This document shows, piece after piece, positions 45,136-54,708 of a stretch of DNA of 64,000 nt. The notes under the pieces are model-generated. The model saw only the letters and a list, made by a program, of their open reading frames with translations. It had not been told where the DNA came from and made no database searches. The translations under genes were made by a program, and so were the position numbers. Origin of the DNA: Annona cherimola (taxonomy: Eukaryota; Streptophyta; Magnoliopsida; Magnoliales; Annonaceae); assembly GCA_030490835.1 (NCBI GenBank), contig CM059973.1, forward strand, positions 63,740,008-63,804,007, written 5' to 3'. Numbering within the stretch: position 1 is the stretch's first letter; each line of letters begins with the position of its first letter.

Positions 45136-46213
45136 TGTAGCACCCGCCGCGAGCGCTACGATGGGCTCGGATTGTTTTTTCTCGCCTTGAAAATCTGGGT
45201 TATGTTGGATGGGTTTGAGACGATCCTTCAACGCCTTCAAGATAGCAACGTGGGCTCAGTTTTACTGCATTCCCATGGAGTAAAACACATTAGGATTGAC
45301 GGTTTTTAGATAGTTTGGCATATGAGTGTTCTCCCGTGGATTTGGCGGCATAGCAGCTAAGACGGGGCTTTTTATACACGGGTCAAGTCACGAATTCGGC
45401 AGCATAATGGCAGCGTGTTATGCTGAAATTTGTGGACCCGCGTGCGCCCGCCTTGCCGGGGCGTTAACTCAAGCAAATGCGTTAGTATTTATGCAAAATA
45501 AAAAAATGGAGTCGTCACTGATCTTAAAAGGGAAATCAGTCACTTTTTTCTATGAATAAAGACACCGGTCTTGCAAATCTGGGATCCCGGTCTTCGGATT
45601 AAAATGGATATGATAGAAATCCGTTAACCTGAAGCCATTTACATTGGCATGAAAAGGGAAAAATAAAATAAAAATCTGAAGAAGAAGGAGAGAGAGAGAG
45701 AGAGAGAGAGAGTTAGAGAGGAGAGGAGAAGCCGGGGTGTCAGGGTTTTGCCGCAGACTCCCGTCCTCCTCGTTGGGGATGCCTCCTCATGTGTGTTGGA
45801 AGTGAGAGCTCGGCTCCTCATTGGGGATGCCGCCGTAGATGGACTTGGATCTGGTTGGAGCCCGTTGCTCCAAGTGGGCCGTTGTTGAGGCCTGTTGTGT
45901 CTGGTGAGCTAGATCTAGTGGGATGCATTGTAAAACACGTCTGTTGTATCTAGTGAGCTGGATCTGGTGGGCTGCATTGTAGAGCCCATTTGGTGGCTTG
46001 TTTGGAGCTTTGCTCCTGTGGGCCGGATCTGGTTGGATGTGCCTGTCTTGTGTTAGGCCCGGCTTAATTTTGCTTTGGACCCATTCCGAATGGGTGTTGG
46101 TTTTAAGGCCCTTTGTCAATTGCTTTGTTGTTGGGTTGCATTTCCTTTGTCATTGTTGGGTTTGGATCCTTTTCCATATGTTGTGTATCTTCGTGCTTAA
46201 GGGAGAGGTGTCA
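45136..46213 (-). repeat. 5' LTR of the gag-only element
   Basis: Begins TGTAGCACCC and ends GGTGTCA on the plus strand. It contains a (GA)n run near 45688-45715. Partner of 38723-39847 with substitutions and indels. Confidence 0.85.
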
Positions 46214-46218
46214 ACTTG

Positions 46219-46733
46219 TAATTTATTAGTTGCTTCATGCATCTGTGCATGATTAATCTTGAGATTTTACATTACCACGAGTCTTGGAAGACTTTTCTAA
46301 GTCTGCATGTTAAATCTAAAAATCATAAAAAAAACTGTAGTCAATTTTTAGTAATCAAGGTCTTTATTAGTTTTCATAAAAGAAAAAAGAAGGTCTTTAT
46401 TAGTTATACCAGTGGTTGGACATGCAATCGAGCCCGTTATACGGTACTGAAAGTGCAAAATATCGTATCCTATTAACCTATTGTTTTTAATATTTAATGA
46501 AAACCGTTTAAAACTAGTTGGACCGTTGGACCTTGGTGAGGTCCAAATTTAGATAAAGAAAAAATAAATAAATGGAATCAGAATCCACATTTTTCACATG
46601 AATTTTTGTGTTTCTTCAACTAATACACAAGTATGATATAAAAAAAACTAATACACTTTTGGATGAAAAGTTTTTGGCCTACAGGTTGTTAAATTGATAT
46701 ACAATAATGTAATATGATATGAATAATAGTGAG
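46219..46733. other. AT-rich DNA with a Tourist-like MITE remnant
   Basis: Around 46650-46733 the sequence resembles the start of the MITE family. The solo LTR that follows appears to have inserted into it, as the body continues after 48570. Confidence 0.4.
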
Positions 46734-46738
46734 GTATA

Positions 46739-48564
46739 TGTTGGAAACAATGTTCAAAATAATTTAAATTGACCAAAGCCTGAGTTTTGATGATTAACAA
46801 GAACTTATTTGAGTATATAAAGAGTACTAACATGTTTGACAAATGTTTAAGGAAAGCAAAGAAGTCAAGTCGATTTCCAAGTCGACTTGAACTTCGACTT
46901 GGGAGTGAAGTCGATAGTGAAGTCGACTTCACTAGCGACTTCAAACTGCTAAAAATGGACAGAGTTGAAAAGGGATTTCTGACGAGTGAAGTCGCAGGCC
47001 AAGTCGACTCCACATGCGACTTGGGTAGTCAAGTCGCAGGCGAAGTCGACTCCAGCATCGACTTCAACCAGCAAAAAGTTTCCAGCGTTGAAACTTGGTT
47101 CCAGACATGGCGAAGTCGCAGGCGAAGTCGACTCCATGTACGACTTGGGCGAAGTCGCAGGCGAGGTCGACTCCAACTTCGACTTGAGAAGTTTTGAAGT
47201 CCAAGATGAAGATTCAAGCATATCCAAGACATCCATTTGAAGTTTCTCACATACAAATGAGCTTTAAAGACTATTCTTAAAGTGACTTAAGATCAAAGCA
47301 AGAATCCAAGTTCAAGTTCAAATCAAGTCTATCAAGCTCAAAGCAAAATCTTCAAGATAGCTTCCAAATGGAGTAATACCCAAGTCATGAAGATCAAGTG
47401 AGTCCAAAACAAAGCAAGGAACACACATATTTTATGTAAGGACTCAAAGCTTTCAAATAGTTTGCAAGATTCAAGACATTTCAAGAGTATCCAGGCCAAG
47501 CTCTTCATCGAATCACAAGAACTACAAACATAAAGGCCACTCAACATTCATGAAGACTAAAGGGAGAAATCTAAAGCAAACTAAGTAAGGATCAAGGCGT
47601 TTCTGCAATAGATCAAGCCAAGTCGCAACCCAAGTCGACTTCAGGATCGACTTGAGTTGAAGTCTGAAAGCCAAGTTGACCCAAGTCTCAGACTTGAGTT
47701 TCTGAAGAACCCAAGTCGCAGGCCAAGTCGACTCCATGCGCGACTTGGAAGCCAAGTCGCAGGCCAAGTCGACTTCATCTTAGACTTGGAGAATAACGGT
47801 CAAATTTTTGAACGTTGGAGTTCATTTATTGCACGCCAACCACTTCTACAACGTTCATATTTTCCTCAATCTATAAAAGGACATTCAAATGAACGTGAGA
47901 AGACATAAGAGACACTACTCTAAAGATCAAAGAGAAAAGAAGTGCAAGAAAGACTTTCAAATACCTTTTCTCCATATTTGAGTGTTTCAAAGGAAGAAAG
48001 AGCTTCAAACTGCAAGTTGCTTCAACAATCATCATTCAAGCTACTTTTGATTTTTCATCGAGCTCAAAACTGCCTACACAAATCTGTAAAGTGTATTTTT
48101 TTATTCATTTCTTTATTTGATTGTATAAATCTTGATTTAGCTTGGGTAGCTAAGATCAAGTGTATGCAAAGTAGGGTGTGATTGGAGTGAGACTCATCAC
48201 CTACTTGTGCAAGTGATTGTATATGCCCCCTAGAGCTTTGAATCTAGAAGAGAGCAAGTGGCTCTAGTTGTGTATGCCCCCTAGAGCTTTGAATCTAGAA
48301 GAGAGCGGTGACTCTAAGTGTATTCTTGGAATACATAGTGGAACCCAAGTCACAACGGAGTGTGAGCTTGGAAGAGTGGAGTAGGGAAGGTTTGCCCGAA
48401 CCACTATAAATCTTGTGTTCTACTTATTTTTACTGCTTTATCTTTCGCTTAAAAAGGGGATTAACTTTTTCAAGGGGTTAAGATTTTTGATTTACCAAAA
48501 GAAATTTTAAAGAACCCAATTCACCCCTCCCCTCTTGGGTTTAGCCATCAACTCGGGACCAACA
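46739..48564 (+). repeat. Solo LTR, Sirevirus-type copia (1,826 bp)
   Basis: Begins TGTTGGAAACAATG and ends CTCGGGACCAACA, the same as the LTR at 58118-59777. It is flanked by a perfect 5-bp duplication GTATA (46734-46738 and 48565-48569) with no internal region, so it is a solo LTR left by recombination. It carries AAGTCGACTT palindrome arrays and a duplicated GCCCCCTAGAGCTTTGAATC block near 48226 and 48277. Confidence 0.95.
46865..47790. repeat. Array of AAGTCGACTT-centred palindromic units in the solo LTR
   Basis: Units of about 35-40 bp follow the plan AAGTCGC, AGGC, CAAGTCGACTCC, short variable stretch, GCGACTTGG. Each is an imperfect palindrome around GTCGAC. Clusters lie at about 46865-47195 and 47618-47790. 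The same arrays are in the LTR at 58118. Confidence 0.9.
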
Positions 48565-48569
48565 GTATA

Positions 48570-49505
48570 AAGACAATAAAATTAAAATTGATAGGTTAGT
48601 TGCACTGATAGCATGTGAAAATGATTAAAAATTAATATAATTGTATAGAAAGATGTGAAGAAATAATTTAAAAATATGATAGCTATAAAGAGTGAAAAGT
48701 TTTATGACACATTTGATAAGTGTCAAGGGTGGGAAATGGTGGCAAAGTGTGAGAGCACATTTCCCGAAATGGCTATTTACTCTATCAATCATGATATGTT
48801 TTTCATTTTTATCCCTATATTCCAATCATTTTTCTTTCTAACAACCTTGATTATTCTAACTTTACCTCTGTCATTTCCTATCAATCATATAATTTTGAAA
48901 ATATTTCATTTATCACTTTTTGCTCATTTCACAATTCTGCAAAAATATCAATTACTAACGTTTTTTCTTGTTAAAAACAAACATTGCGAAAAAAATACAC
49001 TATATTTCATACTTTGGAGTAAGTTGCGAATGTTATAATAATAATATCTTTAGTTGAAAACTACGTTAATTACACATTGAATTCCTTACATCAAAAAATA
49101 TTGAATTCCAATATTCAATGCATGAAATAAGCTCTTGAGTTTATATTGTTTCTTTGTTGCATAGGTTTCATTTTTGCTTATAGAATATCATATTATATAC
49201 GGTTCTTTAACTACATTTTAAATAAATTTGGGATAAATAATAGAATTTGTACAGTATAACGATGCTATATTAAAGTTAGGAGTCAAAAGAATCTAAACCA
49301 ACCATTGAACTCGTTCGACCGGAACCAAACTGACATAAACAAGTTCGCCGTTCGAAGTTTAACATGATAGAATTATATATTGTGTTTGTTAATAAAAAAA
49401 AAATTTCAAATTAAAACTTTTCAATCCTTACAACTACCTTATTTCTTAATTATTTTTTCACTTTTTTCTATACACTTATCCTATTTTTTAATCATTTTTA
49501 CGGAA
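48570..49505. mobile_element. Fragments of Tourist-like MITEs
   Basis: Stretches at about 48585-48715 (inverted), 48820-48990 and 49383-49505 share the family body (ATGATTAAAAATTAATATAA and its inverted form; TTAAAACTTTTCAATC). Ends are incomplete. Spacer DNA between them is AT-rich with no gene. Confidence 0.5.
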
Positions 49506-49730
49506 AGGTGTTAATAGTCATAGTTAACCCATCAATCCCCTGTCCAACCCATTTGTAAATGGATATGGATTGAAATTTTTGAATAAATGGATTATAATCT
49601 GCTAATTTATTTAACCATTTAATTAAGGGTTGAAATTTTATAATATGTTAACCCGTTTAGTAATACGTTTAATGCATTTAACCCGTTCAACCCATTTAAT
49701 TCATTTAATAAATTGAAGTTTTATATATAT
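49506..49730. mobile_element. Fragment of the TAGGGGTG hAT family
   Basis: GGTGTTAATAGTCATAGTTA followed by ACCCATCAATCC and GAAATTTTTGAATAAATGG matches, in inverted orientation, the right end of the element at 19176-20574. Only one end is present. Confidence 0.7.
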
Positions 49731-50345
49731 AAATATAAACCTTTTGATTATTTTTTGGGTTAATTTCAAATATACCCATAACCTTTACCCTTAATATGAA
49801 ATATACCCACTAAGTATGAAATATTTCATATATACCTATTAGGTAAATTTAAAATATCAAATATACCTAAAATCCAATGGTTTGTTATTTAAATAGAAAA
49901 CGAAATTAGCTGGGTAAGGTAAATATTTGTAAATGACCATGTTATCCTTAAATCGACCATCCCTTTCCGTTTTGCCATCAAAATCCACGTCGTCTATCTG
50001 CTACAACAGACGCATCCACCAAAAATCTTCTTCTTTTTATCCTTGTTCTATTTCGGCTAATGAAAACGGAATTTTGTGATGGTAGGCAAATAGTTGGCGC
50101 CAATGGTCTACACTTTACAATTTCTTGCACAGTTGCTTCTCTAGAACTCAATACAACCCGCGTGCAGAAAAGATGGAAATCACTAATCTTTTAGGGAAGA
50201 AAGAAATAGTTCTTGTGCAATCATTCGTGCTAGCTTCTCAACTCTTACAGCTTTCGTGGTGTCAGAAGCGCATCATCATCATCATCTCTATTCATTCTGC
50301 ATCTCTTTCATCGATTTGCCTCTGACTACAAATAATAATAAAATT
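49731..50345. other. Intergenic DNA
   Basis: The sequence near 49755-49960 resembles a dispersed AT-rich repeat also seen near 30720. No gene is recognised, though GC content rises towards the UGT fragments. Confidence 0.4.
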
Positions 50346-50800
50346 TTAACTGCAATTAATATATACCAAATGCAGCCAATTTTTGTGGAAGGGTGGCCCC
50401 ATATAATGAATTTTTCCAACTGGAATCCTCCTCCGGTTCCCAAGCGCCATCGTGCACGAAAGCATCGTAGGGGCCAGCTTCTGATGAAGAAGCAACAGGT
50501 GGTCTAAGAGGTGGGAGACGGGAGGCTCCATGTTAGTAAATACGGGCGACGCGGCTCATCTCAGAAGGCAGCACGTTGGGGATGCTTCGAACTTGAAATT
50601 CAATAACATTATTGGCTGGCATATGACGATCGTCGTTAGAGCCCATTATCAGAGCATCCCATTCTTCCATGACTACCAACATCACGAAGAGGCGGAGGCG
50701 GCCACACCGACAGCTTCCGTTGCTAAGCACCTGAAAACGTTGAGCATGGCGTTGATGTGGCCTCGGCCGGGATATGGGATCACCATCACATGCAGGCAAT
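50346..50800 (-). pseudogene. UDP-glycosyltransferase pseudogene, UGT87-like N-terminal domain
   Basis: On the minus strand, HVMVIPYPGRGHINAMLNVF (about 50795 downward) is the N-terminal start of a plant UGT, in the style of UGT87 (HVVAMPYPGRGHINPM). After a frameshift near 50725 it continues MEEWDALIMGS and RSIPNVLPSEMSR. After further breaks it reads MEPPVSHLLDHL and LGNRRRIPVG, which fit the following acceptor-binding region. No C-terminal sugar-binding box is present. At least two frameshifts and a stop make it non-functional. Its 5' end abuts a second UGT fragment on the opposite strand at about 50800-50810. Subfamily assignment is from memory of motifs and is inference. Confidence 0.75.
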
Positions 50801-50805
50801 CATGG

Positions 50806-51062
50806 GATTCCGAGATTGGTATTCAATGGGAAAAGTTTCTTCTTGCATTGTGACACTGATAGCCTCCAATGTCACCGACCACATGATGTCATGATGTCTA
50901 ATAAAGTGACCTTTGTACTTCCAATCCTACCAGACCATATTGAGCTCACCCAATCCCAATTGCCTGAGGATCTCAAAATGCAGCAGGGCACTCTCGTGGA
51001 GTTTTGGGAGCTAGTCAAAGAAGCTAACTATTGGAGCTTTGGCATGGTCATGAATAGATTTA
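50806..51062 (+). pseudogene. UDP-glycosyltransferase pseudogene, UGT73-like, part A
   Basis: GIPRLVFNGKSFFLHCDTDS, then HRPHD, then LPDHIELTQSQLPEDLK and YWSFGMVMNRF match the middle of the acceptor domain of UGT73-type enzymes (GIPRLVFHGTS..., LPDRIELTKSQLP, SYGVVVNSF). The frame is cut after NRF by the TGTAACACC repeat that begins at 51063 and resumes at 53497. The first ~120 residues of the enzyme are missing. Enzymes of this family glycosylate small plant metabolites in the cytosol; this copy cannot. Confidence 0.8.
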
Positions 51063-53496
51063 TGTAACACCCCACTCTTGAGGTGTTGTGAATGAGGTCT
51101 ACTATGTCAAAGCTGAGAATAAGATCTCCCAATATGGAAATAGATACTAAGGTGCAAAATCATAAAACTTTTAACTATTACATCTCAAGTTTGCTCCTTA
51201 TGAAGTTATTATACAATTTTCAGTGTCTAAAATCAAAATAAGCAAGCATTATAAGATAATTTTAATAAAGTTTAAACTTTTTTGTCTTTTCCTCTACTAG
51301 GTTCGCCTTTTTTCCGCGTTGATAAAGGCTCTAGTATAGCATTGTATCCTTGTTTTTTCACTGAAAACAAAAACTATGTGAGCTGAAAGCTCAGTAAGTA
51401 AAAATATATTTTTTTTCCAAATTCATTTTCAATTATTTTGATTTTTTTTTAAAAAAATACAATATCTATATTGTCTTTTATGCACAACAAACTGTAATAA
51501 AAACATCTTGATGCATGTGCACACATATGTCAATTTTAAATCATGCATTCATACTATGGGTATTGTCGTCTACTTGTGCTCGCGTGAAGCCGTGCTACAC
51601 ATTTGTGAGCTAAATCATCTCCTTTGGTAGTCCTGAAGTCACTACCCAGGTACTACCATACTACTTTACTCCTTGGCGGCAAACCCAATATGCAATTATG
51701 CATCACGCTCATGAATTTTAATTAATGCACCACTTAAATTCACTACTAAACATGATTTTGAAATAATAATGCTCATTTTTGAATAAAAAAATTTGAAAGA
51801 AAATAAATAATCATATTTCATAGCAAATCATAATATTCACATAATATTTTCAAAAGCATGTTTTGGTAAAAGTTTTACTTACCTCTGAGTAGACTTTAAA
51901 ACTTCTCTTTTTTTCAATTTTTTTGTAGTAGCCTCAAGTATCTTTTCCTAATTTTTATCACAATATGTTCATTATTTCACTTTGGTTTTCACAAATATTA
52001 TTTAAAATTCCATTTACAACTTTCCCAAATTTTCTCATAATTTTAATCGGTCAAAATCCTATTTGCTTCTATTTATTCTTATATTAATTCACTTTTAAAC
52101 AAATTTATTTTTATATATAAAAATAAATTTGGACTTATACTTCTTTAAATATTTTCCTTTAATTTTTCTCATATTTTTAAAAAAAATTTTAATTTTTTTT
52201 CCATTTATCACACCTTTAAAAAATTTTATTCCTCATAAATTTATAATTTTAAACTCATTTAAGCTTCTAAATATTGACTTTAATTTTCTTAGTATTTTTC
52301 ATAATTTTCTGTATTTTTTTCAAATTTTTTTAGTAGTTATTTGAATTTTTTTTCGCCGCGACTCCGGCGAGTTGGCTGCTGCTGGCGGGCTAAAACAGTA
52401 GGCCAGGGTAGTCGGCTGGATCCTTTGTTGGAAGTTGAGCCAGACTGGATAGTGGGATAACTCTGTTTACATGGGTTAAACTCTTGGGCTTTTGTTTCTA
52501 CGAGTTTAAGCTTGGTTCCTGCGCTTCAGACTCTCTGGGCCTGTTCAGATGGGCTTAGCCCACTAGTCCAGAAACTAATGTATTTATTCGTTTATTTTCA
52601 ACGGTCCATATTTTCCAACTAAAATAACTTATATCTCTTAATATACATATATGTTTGATCTGAAATTTTAGGATAAGCTTATAAAATTATGTTTTATAAT
52701 CTGGACGGTCCATTTCTCAAAATAACATCTCTATTATCAGATTTAATGTAAAGGGTTTAATAGAGGGTTAATATTAAATATCACTTTAAATAGTCATATA
52801 AACTAATTTTTAACAGAATTAATTCATCACATATACTGTCAAATATCTCAAATAATGTTTGTAATGTTTCAGATTATTATTTTTGCATCTATATTTTCCT
52901 ATAATTATTTTTTTGTGTTTTTCTCTTAAAATACATATTTACCACTCTAGATTATGTGTAAAAATCGTTATATCTAAAAATTTATAAGTCTAATTAAGCT
53001 AAAATTTTGCAGGCAAGCTAATCATATAGTTATCTTGTTATTGTACGGTCACAGTTCTCTAATTATGCCCAGAAGTACGTTTTATTTCATCATATATCAT
53101 TTCATACCCTTTATTTAGTACTTCTCATTTAAATAAGTAAAATTTCGACATTAAACATTTCAATAATACTCCTGTGACTAATAGACATGCTAAAAATATT
53201 ATGAACGGATTAGATCTAAGCAAACGAGTTGCATATAACATAAACTTAACGAGATTAACTAAAATATTATTCTACTCAACTTACCTTCAAAATCTCCTTC
53301 TTCCTCCTTCGTCTCTGTCTCCTGTGCAACTTTCTCCTTCGAATGGCTGCGACCCACTTCACGTCTCCCCCTTTTATACTAATGATTTTCTAAATGGCTG
53401 CGATTAAAGCCATTAACCTCCACCGTTTCATGCATGGCCCATTACTCCACTGTTACCATGCATGGCCCACCATTTCTTGAAACGGTGGCCGTTACA
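51063..53496. repeat. Probable solo LTR (gypsy type, about 2.4 kb) splitting the UGT73-like pseudogene
   Basis: Begins TGTAACACCCC and ends GGCCGTTACA, ends often seen in plant gypsy LTRs. The UGT frame stops right at its left edge and resumes right after its right edge. Flanks ATTTA and TTTCA match poorly, so the duplication is decayed or the ends are a base or two off. The inside has GCTGAAAGCTCAGTAAG and a TTTTATACTA promoter-like stretch near 53375, with no coding region. Orientation is probably plus. Confidence 0.6.
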
Positions 53497-53838
53497 TTTC
53501 ATGCGATGAAGTGGATGGGGAAGAAGGCGTGGGTGGTGGATCCTCGGTCTCTCTGCAACAGAACCATGGACGACATGGTGGATAGAGGAAAGAAAGCTTC
53601 CATCAATGCGGAGGATTTCTTGAAGTAGTTGGAGATGAAGACGGCAGTGTCAGTCGAGTATATTTGTTTCGGGAGCTTGATCCGATTGAGCACTACTTAG
53701 CTGCTGGAGATTGAGTTGGCGCTTGAATCAGAGGGTCGCCCTTTCATTTGGGTGGTGAGTGAGAACACGAGCGTGCTCCTCAAAAATGAATGGTTGCCGG
53801 AGTGATTGGAGGAGAAGTTGAAAGAGGTGGGGCTCATC
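53497..53838 (+). pseudogene. UDP-glycosyltransferase pseudogene, UGT73-like, part B
   Basis: MGKKAWVVDPRSLCNR, then RGKKASINAEDFLK, stop, then VSVEYICFGSLIRLS, then LLEIELALESEGRPFIWVVS and NEWLPE match the interdomain and start of the sugar-binding domain of UGT73 enzymes. Three in-frame stops are present: after DFLK (where the family has Trp), after LSTT and after WLPE. It ends at GLI where the copia LTR begins (53839). The PSPG box should therefore lie beyond that element, outside the window. Confidence 0.85.
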
Positions 53839-54296
53839 TGTTAGAAAACAACCATTGATTTAAATCCATAAATCAATGCAGGATCTATCTCATGCTAGAA
53901 TTATCAAGAAATTAAAACCATATACGGAAGCGTACCTGAATCCATGAATGCTATTAATCTTTGGCTTAGGGTCTTCCAAGTTAGTGCACCCAGGTTTTGA
54001 AGAGCGTAGCTCCTCTTCCTTCCTGCTGATGGATGACAGAGAAGAAAACCTAACCCGTGCATAACTCGGGGACCACAACCCATTTTATAGGAAGCCTAGT
54101 TTCCTATTTCCAATTTAGTCTATCATAAAACGAGAAATTGGAATCTAGGCTATATGGTTTCTACGCATAGGAGATCAATGCTCTATTAAATGATTTAGGT
54201 CCACAAATCCTTATAAGATCACTTTTATTATTTGGACCATTAATTTATGATAGCACATATATATAAATAATATATGTATGTCCAAAAATTCCAACA
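53839..54296 (-). repeat. 3' LTR of the copia element (458 bp)
   Basis: TGTTGG...CTAACA ends (minus strand) abut the polypurine tract. The partner LTR is outside the window, so identity cannot be measured. Confidence 0.85.
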
Positions 54297-54308
54297 ATCT
54301 CCCACTTG
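54297..54308 (-). promoter_or_regulatory. Polypurine tract of the copia element
   Basis: The minus strand CAAGTGGGAGAT directly precedes the LTR start TGTTGG, a sequence common to plant copia elements. Confidence 0.85.
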
Positions 54309-54708
54309 GACTACATGTATTTTATAATTATATATATGACCTTATGAGCTCAAAACCTTATGCTATCATACCAAAATCATTTCCGAACAATCTCGTCCAT
54401 TAATTATGCCAACATAGAACCAAGGCGGCCTTTGTTACATTTATCGTAACTAGACCCATCCAAGATCACATATATCAAACATAACTAAATGACATAGATC
54501 AAGCATGGATGCGTAGCATGGAAATTACATGTAATGTGATCTAACATGCCTATTTCCAACTGGTCCACCTTATTTGGTGAGATCAAATCAATACCAAAAG
54601 TACTGAAAAACCAAAATTCTGAATGCTTTATTTCTGCAGAAAATATCCATAACTGTAATATACAAAAGTGTGTCTGCCAAATAAAAGCACAAAAAATACA
54701 AACTCCCA

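Larger units (their letters stand above)
38723..46213 (-). mobile_element. Degenerate gag-only gypsy-type LTR element, 7.5 kb
   Basis: Long direct repeats at 38723-39847 and 45136-46213 have TG...CA-type ends (the left one mutated to GG) and share blocks such as GATTGACGGTTTTTAGATAG. Flanks ATTTG (38718-38722) and ACTTG (46214-46218) match at four of five positions. Minus orientation is shown by a primer-site-like GCGACTCCATTGGGGAC next to the right LTR and a purine tract AAAGGGGGCAGCTAT next to the left LTR. Only a broken gag remains; no pol motif is present. LTR divergence, including indels, shows it is older than the 1767 element. Confidence 0.85.

Noticed and set aside
46787..47240. Frames on both strands across the solo LTR (and the equivalents at 58340-59124)
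   Set aside because: They are translations of the palindromic AAGTCGACTT array and repeat in both LTR copies.
49755..50000. Possible MITE related to the segment near 30720
   Set aside because: Similarity is limited to short AT-rich phrases and no terminal repeats could be defined.
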